Source: Oscillospiraceae bacterium (GTDB taxonomy: Bacteria > Bacillota_A > Clostridia > Oscillospirales > Oscillospiraceae). From it: DNA of 8,472 nt. The stretch covers positions 1-8,472 of the forward strand of contig JAGAFT010000018.1 of assembly GCA_017627975.1 (NCBI GenBank), read 5' to 3'. The position numbers and the translations under genes were made by a program. The notes below the pieces were generated by a model. That model did not search any database, was not told the origin of the DNA, and worked only from the letters and a program-made list of their open reading frames with translations. Each line of letters opens with the position of its first letter. Within the stretch, counting starts at the first letter, position 1. Below, one piece after another: positions 1 to 5,984 of the stretch.

Positions 1-137
1 CGTCGGGCCAGAGTTTTGCCGCTGCCTTCCTTCAGATTCCGCTTCACAACGGACACCCTTGGCTTTGGCTGTGACCTTCCCGCTGCCGGGCGGTCTCGGG
101 ACTTTCACCCGTTAGAATGTGCGCTCGCCGGGCGCAC
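1..137 (-). mobile_element. Group IIC intron, 5' end (domain I start), truncated by window edge
   Basis: Read on the minus strand from 137 downward, the sequence starts GTGCGCCCGGC, a group II 5' end (GUGYG), followed by GGTGAAAGTCCC, CCAAGGGTGTCCG and GGAATCTGAAGGAAG. These blocks match, in the same order, the start of the well-known Oceanobacillus iheyensis group IIC intron as I remember it. The 5' exon is the dnaJ terminator hairpin followed by TTTG; insertion directly behind a Rho-independent terminator is the known target preference of bacterial class C introns. Only 137 nt are inside the window, so the rest of the ribozyme and its reverse transcriptase lie beyond position 1. There is no protein-coding evidence in this part. 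Confidence 0.9.
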
Positions 138-141
138 CAAA

Positions 142-182
142 CAAGCCCTTCGGGATCCTGTACGGGAATCCCGAAGGGCTTG
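142..182 (-). terminator. Rho-independent terminator of the hrcA-grpE-dnaK-dnaJ operon
   Basis: A perfect 15-bp inverted repeat (arms 142-156 and 168-182, 11-nt loop) begins 29 nt after the dnaJ stop codon. On the minus strand the hairpin is followed by only TTTG before the group II intron begins at 137, so any longer U tract of the empty site has been displaced by the intron. The stem strength and the position make it the operon terminator. It also serves as the recognition hairpin for the class C intron. Confidence 0.85.
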
Positions 183-211
183 CTGTATATGATGAAATTT
201 GTTTCCGCCGC

Positions 212-1342
212 TTAATGTTTCTTCTTTCCAAAGATGCCGGACTTGGTCTGTTCCTCGCCCATGGTGGCGGCGAACTCCCGCAGCGCTTCCTTCTGGTGGC
301 TGTTGAGGTTCTTCGGGACCGTAATGTTCACCGAAACGAACTGGTCTCCCCTGCCGCTGCCGCGCAGATACGGGATTCCCTTTCCGCGCAGACGGAACAC
401 CGCGCCCGGCTGTGTTCCTTCGGGGATGGTCAGCTTGACTTTTCCGTCCAGCGTCGGGACCTCGACCTCGGCGCCGAGCACCGCCTGTGCGTAGCTGATA
501 TTCTGCTCCATCAGGACAGATGTGCCGTCACGCTCAAAGATCGCGTGCGGGCGGACGATCACACTGATCAGCAGATCGCCGGCGGGACCTCCGTTGGCGC
601 CGGCATTGCCGTAACCCTGGCGGGATATGGTCTGTCCGTCGTCGATGCCGGCAGGCACTTTGACCGTCATCTTCTTTGCCCGGCGCACGTTGCCCATTCC
701 GCGGCAGGTCTTGCAGGGCTGATGAATGATCTTGCCGGTCCCCCGGCACTTGGAGCAGGGGCTCATGGTCTGCGCCATGCCGAAGGGGGTACGCTGGGTC
801 GTACGGACCTGACCGCTGCCGCCGCAGTCCGGGCAGACCTCCGGGGTGGTCCCGGGGGCGCAGCCGGTGCCGTTACAGTCGGTACAGGGTTCAATCCGCG
901 GGATATTCAGTTCCTTCTCGCAGCCGAATGCCGCTTCCTCAAAGCTGATGTTCAGCTGGGCACGCACATTGTCTCCGCGGCGCGGTGCGTTCGGGTTCCG
1001 GGTCTGGCTGCCGCCGCCGAAACCGAAGATATCACCGAAACTGGAGAAGATATCGCTGAAGTCCCCGAAACCGCCGCCAAAGCCGCCGAAACCGCCGCCG
1101 AAGCCCGCATTCGGGTCAAAGGCCGCATGACCGTACTGATCGTACTTTTTCCGCTTTTCCTCGTCGGAGAGAACTTCATAGGCCTCATTGGCCTCCTTGA
1201 AGCGTTCTTCGCAGGCCTTGTCGCCGGGATGCAGGTCCGGGTGGTTTTCCTTTGTGACCTTGCGGTATGCTTTTTTTATTTCTTCTGCCGTGGCGTCCTT
1301 CTTGACGCCGAGCACTTCGTAATAATCTCTTTTTTCTGCCAT
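212..1342 (-). CDS. dnaJ: Chaperone protein DnaJ (Hsp40)
   Basis: Cytoplasmic co-chaperone that delivers unfolded clients to DnaK and stimulates its ATPase. The 376-aa product has the complete type I DnaJ layout. The J domain spans residues ~5-70 with the HPD motif at 34-36. A Gly/Phe-rich linker covers ~76-111. Four CxxCxGxG zinc-finger repeats start at C153, C170, C196 and C210 and bind two zinc ions. C-terminal substrate-binding domains follow to ~345, and the tail is lysine-rich (GKKKH). Length is normal for the family. The ATG at 1342 is preceded by GGAG (1349-1352) with a 6-nt spacer. It is the last gene of the heat-shock operon, separated from dnaK by 194 nt containing several hairpins, and is followed by the operon terminator and a group II intron. 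No defect is visible. Confidence 0.98.
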   Translation of the reverse strand: MAEKRDYYEVLGVKKDATAEEIKKAYRKVTKENHPDLHPGDKACEERFKEANEAYEVLSDEEKRKKYDQYGHAAFDPNAGFGGGFGGFGGGFGDFSDIFSSFGDIFGFGGGSQTRNPNAPRRGDNVRAQLNISFEEAAFGCEKELNIPRIEPCTDCNGTGCAPGTTPEVCPDCGGSGQVRTTQRTPFGMAQTMSPCSKCRGTGKIIHQPCKTCRGMGNVRRAKKMTVKVPAGIDDGQTISRQGYGNAGANGGPAGDLLISVIVRPHAIFERDGTSVLMEQNISYAQAVLGAEVEVPTLDGKVKLTIPEGTQPGAVFRLRGKGIPYLRGSGRGDQFVSVNITVPKNLNSHQKEALREFAATMGEEQTKSGIFGKKKH

Positions 1343-1536
1343 GCTTTTCTCCGATCAGAGTAAAAGGTTTGGATGACTGCCGTCCCTCCTGGGACGGCAG
1401 AAGGAGAATCTGTTTTTCGTGCGATTCTCTCTGTCAGAAGGAAATGTCTTCTTTCTTACACACCTATGAGGCGAGGATAGTTCCCCGCCTCATTGGTCTG
1501 CCTGACAGTGCAGCACTGCTGTGATGTGATAAGCCT
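1343..1536 (-). other. dnaK-dnaJ intergenic region with three stem-loops
   Basis: No gene is visible in these 194 nt. On the transcript strand three hairpins follow the dnaK stop: 1466-1493 (11-bp stem including a wobble that pairs only in the minus-strand RNA, 6-nt loop), 1404-1429 (7-bp stem, 12-nt loop) and 1377-1400 (perfect 10-bp stem, 4-nt loop). CTGTCAG at 1431-1437 can also pair with CTGACAG at 1502-1508, enclosing the first hairpin. None is followed by a T tract, so they do not look like full terminators. Stabilisation or processing sites that tune dnaJ relative to dnaK are plausible, but this is inference. Confidence 0.5.
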
Positions 1537-3387
1537 TTACTGCTTGTCATCGTCGACAACGGTATAGTCCGCGTCGTAATAATCCTGACCGTTCGGGGCC
1601 GTTCCCTGCGCTCCGCCTGCCTGGCTGGGATCAAAGCCCTGGCCCTGAGGACCGCCGGCCTGCTGATAGAGCTTCTCAGAGAGCTTGTAGAAGGCCTGGG
1701 TCAGCTCTTCGGTCGCGGCCTTGATGGCAGCGGTGTCGGTGCCGGTGAGCGCCTGCTTCAGTGCATTGAGCTTGCCCTCAACTTCTGCCTTTTCACCGGC
1801 ATCCAGCTTGTCGCCCAGATCGGCAATGGTCTTCTCGGTCTGATAGACCATCTGGTCGCCCTGGTTGCGGACGTCGACTTCTTCCTTGCGCTTGGCGTCT
1901 TCGGCTGCATACATCTCGGCTTCCTTGACAGCCTTGTCGATGTCTTCCTTGGACATGTTGGAGGAAGCGGTGATGGTGATGTGCTGCTCCTTGCCGGTGC
2001 CGAGGTCCTTGGCGGAGACGTTCACGATGCCGTTGGCGTCGATGTCAAAGGTGACCTCAATCTGCGGCACACCGCGGCGGGCCGGGGCAATGCCGTCCAA
2101 GTGGAAGCGGCCGAGGCTCTTGTTGTAGGCTGCCATCTCACGCTCGCCCTGCAGGACATTGACTTCGACAGAGGTCTGGTTGTCCGCGGCGGTCGAGAAG
2201 ACCTGGCTCTTGCGGGTCGGGATGGAGGTATTGCGGTCGATGAGCTTGGTGCAGACACCGCCCAGGGTCTCAATACCGAGGGACAGCGGCGTGACATCGA
2301 CCAGAACGATGCCGTCCACATCCTTGTTCAGAACACCGCCCTGGATGGCAGCGCCGATGGCGACGCATTCATCGGGGTTGATGCCCTTGAAGCCTTCCTT
2401 GCCGGTCAGGGACTTGACCATCTCCTGCACAGCCGGGATACGGCTGGAACCGCCGACCAGCAGAACCTTGCTGATGTCGCTGGGCTGCAGGCCGGAATCG
2501 GAGAGCGCCTGCTTGACCGGGCCGGTGGTCTTCTCCACCAGGTGATGGGTCAGTTCGTTGAACTTTGCACGGGTGAGGGTAACGTCAAGGTGTTTCGGGC
2601 CGGTGGCATCCGCCGTGATGTACGGCAGGTTAATGTTGGAGGTGGTGACGCCGGAGAGCTCGATCTTCGCCTTCTCGGCGGCTTCACGCAGACGCTGCAT
2701 GGCGACCTTGTCGTTGGAGAGATCGATGCCTTCCGTCTTCTTGAACTCGTCTACCAGATACTTGGTGATGCAGGCGTCAAAGTCGTCGCCGCCCAGGCGG
2801 TTGTTGCCGGCCGTGGCCAGAACTTCGATGACACCGTCACCGATTTCCAGAATCGAGACATCGAAGGTGCCGCCGCCCAGGTCATAGACCATGATGCGCT
2901 GCTCCTGCTCCTTGTCGACGCCATAGGCCAGCGCCGCTGCCGTCGGCTCGTTGATGATCCGCTTGACATCGAGGCCGGCGATCTTGCCGGCATCCTTGGT
3001 TGCCTGACGCTGTGCGTCGGTGAAGTATGCCGGAACCGTGATGACCGCTTCGGTCACGGTCTGTCCGAGATAGGCCTCTGCGTCCGCCTTCAGCTTCTGC
3101 AGCACCATGGCGGAGATTTCCTGCGGTGTATAAGTCTTGTTGTCAATGGTCACTTTGTAGTTGGAGCCCATCTCACGCTTGATGGAAGAGATGGTGCGGT
3201 CCGGATTGGTGACGGCCTGGCGCTTTGCGACCTGGCCGACCATACGCTCGCCGTTCTTGGCAAACGCCACGACCGACGGAGTGGTGCGGGCGCCCTCTGC
3301 GTTTGCTATGACGACAGGTTCGCCGCCTTCAAGTACGGCCACGCAGCTGTTGGTTGTTCCAAGATCAATACCGATAATTTTACCCAT
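1537..3387 (-). CDS. dnaK: Chaperone protein DnaK (Hsp70)
   Basis: ATP-dependent cytoplasmic Hsp70 chaperone working with DnaJ and GrpE. The 616-aa product is intact. The nucleotide-binding domain (1-~358) shows the phosphate-1 loop [10 protein letters not shown] (5-14), [12 protein letters not shown] (145-156), the phosphate-2 loop [11 protein letters not shown] (168-178) and the adenosine motif [10 protein letters not shown] (309-318). The interdomain linker reads [14 protein letters not shown] (~360-373), a conservative variant of the usual VLLLDVT. The beta substrate-binding domain (~366-475), helical lid (~480-575) and a Gly/Gln-rich tail ending in acidic VVDDDKQ follow. The short spacing after SIKREMG (69-75) shows the Gram-positive form, which lacks an insertion found in Gram-negative DnaK. 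The ATG at 3387 is preceded by a perfect AGGAGG (3396-3401), spacer 8. It is third in the operon; CIRCE upstream of hrcA controls it. Confidence 0.99.
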   Translation of the reverse strand: MGKIIGIDLGTTNSCVAVLEGGEPVVIANAEGARTTPSVVAFAKNGERMVGQVAKRQAVTNPDRTISSIKREMGSNYKVTIDNKTYTPQEISAMVLQKLKADAEAYLGQTVTEAVITVPAYFTDAQRQATKDAGKIAGLDVKRIINEPTAAALAYGVDKEQEQRIMVYDLGGGTFDVSILEIGDGVIEVLATAGNNRLGGDDFDACITKYLVDEFKKTEGIDLSNDKVAMQRLREAAEKAKIELSGVTTSNINLPYITADATGPKHLDVTLTRAKFNELTHHLVEKTTGPVKQALSDSGLQPSDISKVLLVGGSSRIPAVQEMVKSLTGKEGFKGINPDECVAIGAAIQGGVLNKDVDGIVLVDVTPLSLGIETLGGVCTKLIDRNTSIPTRKSQVFSTAADNQTSVEVNVLQGEREMAAYNKSLGRFHLDGIAPARRGVPQIEVTFDIDANGIVNVSAKDLGTGKEQHITITASSNMSKEDIDKAVKEAEMYAAEDAKRKEEVDVRNQGDQMVYQTEKTIADLGDKLDAGEKAEVEGKLNALKQALTGTDTAAIKAATEELTQAFYKLSEKLYQQAGGPQGQGFDPSQAGGAQGTAPNGQDYYDADYTVVDDDKQ

Positions 3388-3436
3388 TGTAAGTTCCTCC
3401 TGTATGTAAGATATGTTTTTACAAAATAGTATGATT

Positions 3437-3466
3437 TATATAAGCGGAGCCATGTCCGGTTATATA
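3437..3466 (-). repeat. Imperfect inverted repeat in the grpE-dnaK gap
   Basis: A 30-bp near-palindrome lies in the 102-nt grpE-dnaK gap. The arms are TATATAA-g-CGGA and TCCG-g-TTATATA, that is 7 bp + one G/G mismatch + 4 bp around a 6-nt centre. On the transcript strand it is followed by AAATCATACT rather than a T tract, so it is not a normal terminator. It could form an mRNA stem-loop (processing or stabilisation site) about 40 nt before the dnaK ribosome binding site; its role is unknown. Confidence 0.5.
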
Positions 3467-3489
3467 CGTTTTAAGAATGCAGGATGTTG

Positions 3490-4143
3490 TTAGTTGGCCA
3501 CTTTGACCATGGCGAAGCGGATCACCTTGTCTCCAAGCTTGAAGCCTTTCTGGAAAACCTCGACAATCTCGTTCTCGCCTTTGTCTTCATCATCGACGTG
3601 CATCACCGCATTATGCATCGCCGGATCGAACTTCTCACCCAGGCACTCGATTTCCGTGACCCCCAGCTTCTCCAGTGTGGAGCAGAACTGCGTCATGATC
3701 ATCTCGACGCCTTTCTTGTAGGCCTCGTCTTCCGTGTTCTGTTTCAGGGCGCGCTCCAGATTGTCATAGACCGGCAGGAACTGGGTCACGGTGTTGGCCT
3801 TGACGTCGCCGTAGAGCGCATCCTTTTCCTTCTGGCTGCGTTTGCGGAAGTTGTCATACTCCGCACAGATCCGCAGGAACTTGTCGTTGAGGTCGGCCTT
3901 CTCTTTTTCGAGAGCGGTGATCTTTTCCTCTTCTTTGGAGGGCTTTCTGCCGAATCTCCGTTTTTCCTTCTTCTCGGAATCCTTTCCTTCTTCAGCCTTC
4001 GCGGCTTCCGCGTCGGTTCCCTGTTCGACGGCGCTTTCCTGCTCTGCGCCTGCCGCTGGCTGTTCGGCTGTTTTCTCTTCCGGAGCCGTATTTTTCACGG
4101 GATCCTGTTCCGGCGTCATGTCTTTCTTCTGTTCATCGTTCAT
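3490..4143 (-). CDS. grpE: Nucleotide exchange factor GrpE
   Basis: Dimeric nucleotide exchange factor that releases ADP from DnaK and resets the chaperone cycle. The 217-aa product has an acidic, Ala/Glu-rich, probably disordered N-terminus (1-~60) and a basic patch KKEKRRFGRKPSK (58-70). A long charged helix typical of the GrpE coiled-coil dimer stalk follows (~71-110, with AEYDNFRKRSQKEK at 94-107), then LPVYDNLERAL (123-133). The C-terminal beta domain carries the family signature from FDPAMHNAV (172-180) to FQKGFKLGDKVIRFAMVKV (197-215). The ATG at 4143 overlaps the hrcA stop in an ATGA, so translation is probably coupled to hrcA; GAGG within the end of hrcA (spacer ~10) can serve as its ribosome binding site. 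Only the length and composition of the N-terminal tail are variable, as in other GrpEs. Confidence 0.97.
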   Translation of the reverse strand: MNDEQKKDMTPEQDPVKNTAPEEKTAEQPAAGAEQESAVEQGTDAEAAKAEEGKDSEKKEKRRFGRKPSKEEEKITALEKEKADLNDKFLRICAEYDNFRKRSQKEKDALYGDVKANTVTQFLPVYDNLERALKQNTEDEAYKKGVEMIMTQFCSTLEKLGVTEIECLGEKFDPAMHNAVMHVDDEDKGENEIVEVFQKGFKLGDKVIRFAMVKVAN

Positions 4144-5234
4144 CGGTCTTTATCCTCGCTGTTTTTTAATATCAGTTTGTTATGCATTCCTTCCGGCGGC
4201 GTTTCCCCGCTTCCCAAGCGTCTGGAAAGGCCGGCTGCAAGGAATCTCAGCTTTGCCGCCACAGCGGAATAGTCCATTCTTGTCGGTCCGACAATCCCGA
4301 TCAGACCACGTGTGTTGTCCCCGGCGTCGTAGCTTGCGATCACCACGCTGGAATCCTTCAGCTCCTCGGCGATGTTCTCCGGACCGATCAGGACACGGAT
4401 CTCGCTGTCCTCTCCCATCGGCTCTCCTTCGGCCGGCGGGAGGATGTATCCTCCGCCTGAGAGGTAGCTCATCAGCTTATGGGCTTTGTCCGGATCCCGG
4501 AATTCCGGCTGGCTCAGCAGGCGGTTCTCTCCGGAAACGAAGGCCTCCGGTGTCGCCGCCTCGGACAGTGTCTCGATCGCGAAGGCCGCAATCACGGAAG
4601 TAAGGCCCACTCCGTCATCTGCTGCCCGTTCGGTCGAGTGGATCAGAAGCGGTGTGATCTGGTCCTCCGTAATCCCGGTAAAGCCGGAGTTGAACAAAGC
4701 GTTCAGCTTCTGAACCATCATCTGGTCCACCGAAATCGGCAGATGCACCAGCTTGGACTTCACGGAGTTGTTTGACAGCATCAGCACGATGATAAAGGTG
4801 TTGGCATCCACATAAATCAAGTCAAAGCGCTTGATCGTCATGGGGGCGGATGCCGTAAGCGCCAGGGCCGGATAATCGGTGATCTGGGAGGCAAGACGGC
4901 TGATGCTGCTGATGGTGTCGTCAAGCTCCTGAAGCTTTGCGTTGAGGCGGCGGTTAATCTCCTCCGTCTCCTCAAGGGAGTACTTCTGCTTCTGCATCAG
5001 CTCGTTGACGTACATGCGGTACCCCATCGGGGTCGGAACCCGGCCGGCAGAAGTATGCGGCTGCTCCAGATATCCCAGCGCAACCAGCTCCGCCAGTTCA
5101 TTCCGTATGGTTGCGGACGAGCAGCCGAGTCCGGCGTTTTCCGCCAGATGCTTGCTGCCCACCGGCTCTGCCGTGCGGATATATTCATCCACGACCGCCG
5201 CCAGTATTCTTTTTTTCCTTTCGCTGATGCTCAT
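4140..5234 (-). CDS. hrcA: Heat-inducible transcriptional repressor HrcA
   Basis: Repressor of class I heat-shock genes; its dimer binds CIRCE and its folding depends on GroEL in characterised Firmicutes. The chosen 364-aa product starts MSISERKKRILAAVV. It has an N-terminal winged helix-turn-helix, with SSATIRNELAEL (39-50) as the recognition region and GYLEQPHTSAGRVPTPMGYR (54-73) leading into the wing. A GAF-like middle domain and the conserved C-terminal segment SYDAGDNTRGLIGIVGPTRMDY (301-322) follow. The frame stays open upstream to a TTG at 5312, but that TTG is the -35 box and CIRCE lies inside the extension, so ATG 5234 is preferred; AAGGTGAG precedes it. About 24 residues after the LSRRL segment form a polar tail longer than in many HrcAs. 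The stop overlaps grpE by 4 nt. Confidence 0.96.
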   Translation of the reverse strand: MSISERKKRILAAVVDEYIRTAEPVGSKHLAENAGLGCSSATIRNELAELVALGYLEQPHTSAGRVPTPMGYRMYVNELMQKQKYSLEETEEINRRLNAKLQELDDTISSISRLASQITDYPALALTASAPMTIKRFDLIYVDANTFIIVLMLSNNSVKSKLVHLPISVDQMMVQKLNALFNSGFTGITEDQITPLLIHSTERAADDGVGLTSVIAAFAIETLSEAATPEAFVSGENRLLSQPEFRDPDKAHKLMSYLSGGGYILPPAEGEPMGEDSEIRVLIGPENIAEELKDSSVVIASYDAGDNTRGLIGIVGPTRMDYSAVAAKLRFLAAGLSRRLGSGETPPEGMHNKLILKNSEDKDR

Positions 5235-5235
5235 C

Positions 5236-5244
5236 TTAGCACTC
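5236..5244. promoter_or_regulatory. Extra CIRCE half-site next to the hrcA start codon
   Basis: Plus-strand TTAGCACTC is an exact copy of the consensus CIRCE half-site. It lies 14 bp from the canonical operator and ends 1 bp before the hrcA ATG, overlapping the end of the AAGGTGAG ribosome binding region. It is a direct repeat (23-bp offset) of the nearer, imperfect half of the operator and is a 9/9 partner for the distal half. It has no adjacent partner to make a second full CIRCE. Whether HrcA contacts it is unknown. Confidence 0.6.
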
Positions 5245-5250
5245 ACCTTA
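5245..5250 (-). promoter_or_regulatory. Ribosome binding site deciding the hrcA start
   Basis: On the minus strand, TAAGGTGAG sits about 8-9 nt before ATG 5234. It is the only Shine-Dalgarno-like sequence downstream of the predicted transcription start, which supports ATG 5234 over the in-frame GTG at 5246 and the TTG at 5312. It is a weaker match than the AGGAGG of dnaK. Confidence 0.6.
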
Positions 5251-5258
5251 CAGGACTG

Positions 5259-5285
5259 TTGGCACTCTCTCTTTTCGAGTGCTAA
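5259..5285 (-). promoter_or_regulatory. CIRCE operator (HrcA binding site)
   Basis: On the minus strand this reads TTAGCACTC, a 9-nt spacer, then GAGTGCCAA. This matches the CIRCE consensus TTAGCACTC-N9-GAGTGCTAA at 17 of 18 positions. It overlaps the downstream edge of the -10 box and the predicted transcription start, the classic arrangement in which HrcA blocks RNA polymerase. It would place the whole hrcA-grpE-dnaK-dnaJ operon under HrcA control with autoregulation of hrcA. Confidence 0.96.
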
Positions 5286-5312
5286 TATATCATCCTTCCT
5301 TACAAATGTCAA
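5284..5312 (-). promoter_or_regulatory. Sigma-A promoter of the hrcA operon
   Basis: On the minus strand, TTGACA (5312-5307) and TATATT (5289-5284) are separated by exactly 17 nt, a near-consensus housekeeping promoter. Transcription should start near 5276, inside CIRCE, giving a leader of about 42 nt. With this start the distal CIRCE half is not transcribed, so control acts mainly at the DNA level. Confidence 0.9.
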
Positions 5313-5440
5313 GAGCTTCCTCCGACAGACTCGGGAGAATTCACATTTTGGTAATGAATTATACAGTCGATGCCATGCGGAGAAATTGCTCCGCTCGGCA
5401 AAAATTAATAATTTTCAGCTGAAAGATGAGCGAATTTTTG
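5313..5440. other. Divergent intergenic region with clustered palindromes
   Basis: No gene is seen between the hrcA and marR promoters. The region contains a hairpin-forming repeat at 5372-5399 (GCGGAG/CTCCGC 6-bp core with an outer GCC/GGC pair), an AT-rich palindrome at 5401-5415 (AAAATTA-A-TAATTTT), a perfect 12-bp palindrome at 5413-5424 (TTTCAGCTGAAA) and a looser repeat, AATTCA-N11-TGAATT, at 5338-5360. None has a clear terminator T tract. They may be binding sites for regulators of either operon, but no protein can be assigned. Confidence 0.45.
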
Positions 5441-5469
5441 TTTACAAATGACTATTCTCGGAGTAGAAT
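5441..5469 (+). promoter_or_regulatory. Predicted sigma-A promoter of the marR-MFS-GDPD operon
   Basis: TTTACA (5441-5446) and TAGAAT (5464-5469) are separated by 17 nt and preceded by AT-rich DNA. Start of transcription is expected near 5476, giving a leader of about 41 nt before the marR ATG. It is divergent from the hrcA promoter, with about 130 bp between the two -35 boxes. Confidence 0.7.
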
Positions 5470-5470
5470 A
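5453..5470. promoter_or_regulatory. Candidate MarR-family operator over the -10 box
   Basis: TATTCT-N6-AGAATA is an 18-bp inverted repeat spanning the promoter spacer and the -10 element of the operon whose first gene is a MarR-type regulator. The size and the place fit known autoregulatory MarR sites, which are usually palindromes of 16-20 bp overlapping the promoter. Assignment to this particular regulator is inference. Confidence 0.5.
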
Positions 5471-5516
5471 AAGATGCAGTTCTATCAAATATTTTAAGGA
5501 ACAGGAAGAATGAGCT

Positions 5517-5984
5517 ATGGTTGAAGAAAATTTTATTACGGTCTTTGATAAGTTCAAGTTCCAGTTTTTCCGCAAGATTTTTGAATCTGTCCGTGAACGC
5601 GACGGTTCTCTCTCCGCTATGGAGGCCTGCTCTCTGGAGATCATTGATCTTCTGGCCGCGCCGACCATCGGGGAGTTTGCCGATTTCCTGAACATCTCGC
5701 AGTCGAACGCCACCTATAAGGTCAACAGCCTCATGCGCAAGGGCTACCTTGTCCGTCAGAACTCCGAAACAGACCGCCGGGAGTATCATCTTGTGCTCTC
5801 TGAAAAGTATTATCATTATATGGAGCTTCTGACCTCCTACGAGGGCACGGTCTGCCGCCGGATTCAGGATCGTTTCTCTGAGGATGAGCTCGCGGTCTTT
5901 GACCGGATTCTGAAGACGATCTCTGATGAACTCATGCCGGAATGCAAAGTCGTCGACGAAAAAAAGGCTGAGAAGCGGCCATGA
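5517..5984 (+). CDS. MarR-family winged-helix transcriptional regulator
   Basis: Probable dimeric DNA-binding regulator of 155 aa, normal for MarR. Residues ~6-47 form the N-terminal dimerisation helices. The winged helix-turn-helix covers ~49-97: PTIGEFADFLNISQSNATYKV holds the helix-turn-helix, and SETDRREYHLVLSEK (83-97) is the wing, with the D-R pair conserved in the family. The C-terminal helices (~98-140) complete the dimer interface, and the tail is Lys/Glu-rich. The ATG at 5517 has AGGA (5503-5506) with a long spacer of 10. Its stop overlaps the transporter start in an ATGA, implying translational coupling and a direct role in controlling the transporter. A palindrome over its own promoter suggests autoregulation. 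The ligand cannot be predicted, and the exact subgroup is not known. Confidence 0.92.
   Translation: MVEENFITVFDKFKFQFFRKIFESVRERDGSLSAMEACSLEIIDLLAAPTIGEFADFLNISQSNATYKVNSLMRKGYLVRQNSETDRREYHLVLSEKYYHYMELLTSYEGTVCRRIQDRFSEDELAVFDRILKTISDELMPECKVVDEKKAEKRP

Noticed and set aside
119..1363. 414-codon plus-strand frame opposite dnaJ
   Set aside because: It starts inside the intron 5' end and crosses the terminator; the product is low-complexity Ala/Gly-rich, and the sense strand encodes a full DnaJ.
1385..1390. AGGAGG in the loop of the 1377-1400 hairpin as a ribosome binding site for a leader peptide
   Set aside because: No start codon follows at a usable distance, and dnaJ has its own GGAG at 1349-1352.
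1981..3429. Long plus-strand reading frame (482 codons) opposite dnaK
   Set aside because: It is the antisense shadow of a highly conserved gene in GC-rich DNA. Long open antisense frames are common opposite dnaK, and the translation shows no domain while the sense frame is a complete DnaK.
3484..4272. 262-codon plus-strand frame opposite grpE
   Set aside because: Its Phe/Leu-rich product mirrors the Glu/Lys-rich GrpE on the other strand, with no ribosome binding site or family resemblance.
5235..5312. N-terminal extension of HrcA from TTG 5312
   Set aside because: The TTG is part of the -35 box and the extension covers the promoter, CIRCE and predicted transcription start, so it cannot be translated from this promoter.
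5358..5363. Minus-strand TATAAT as a second hrcA promoter
   Set aside because: It is a perfect -10, but no acceptable -35 is found 16-18 nt upstream and TG is not in the extended -10 position; kept only as a possibility.
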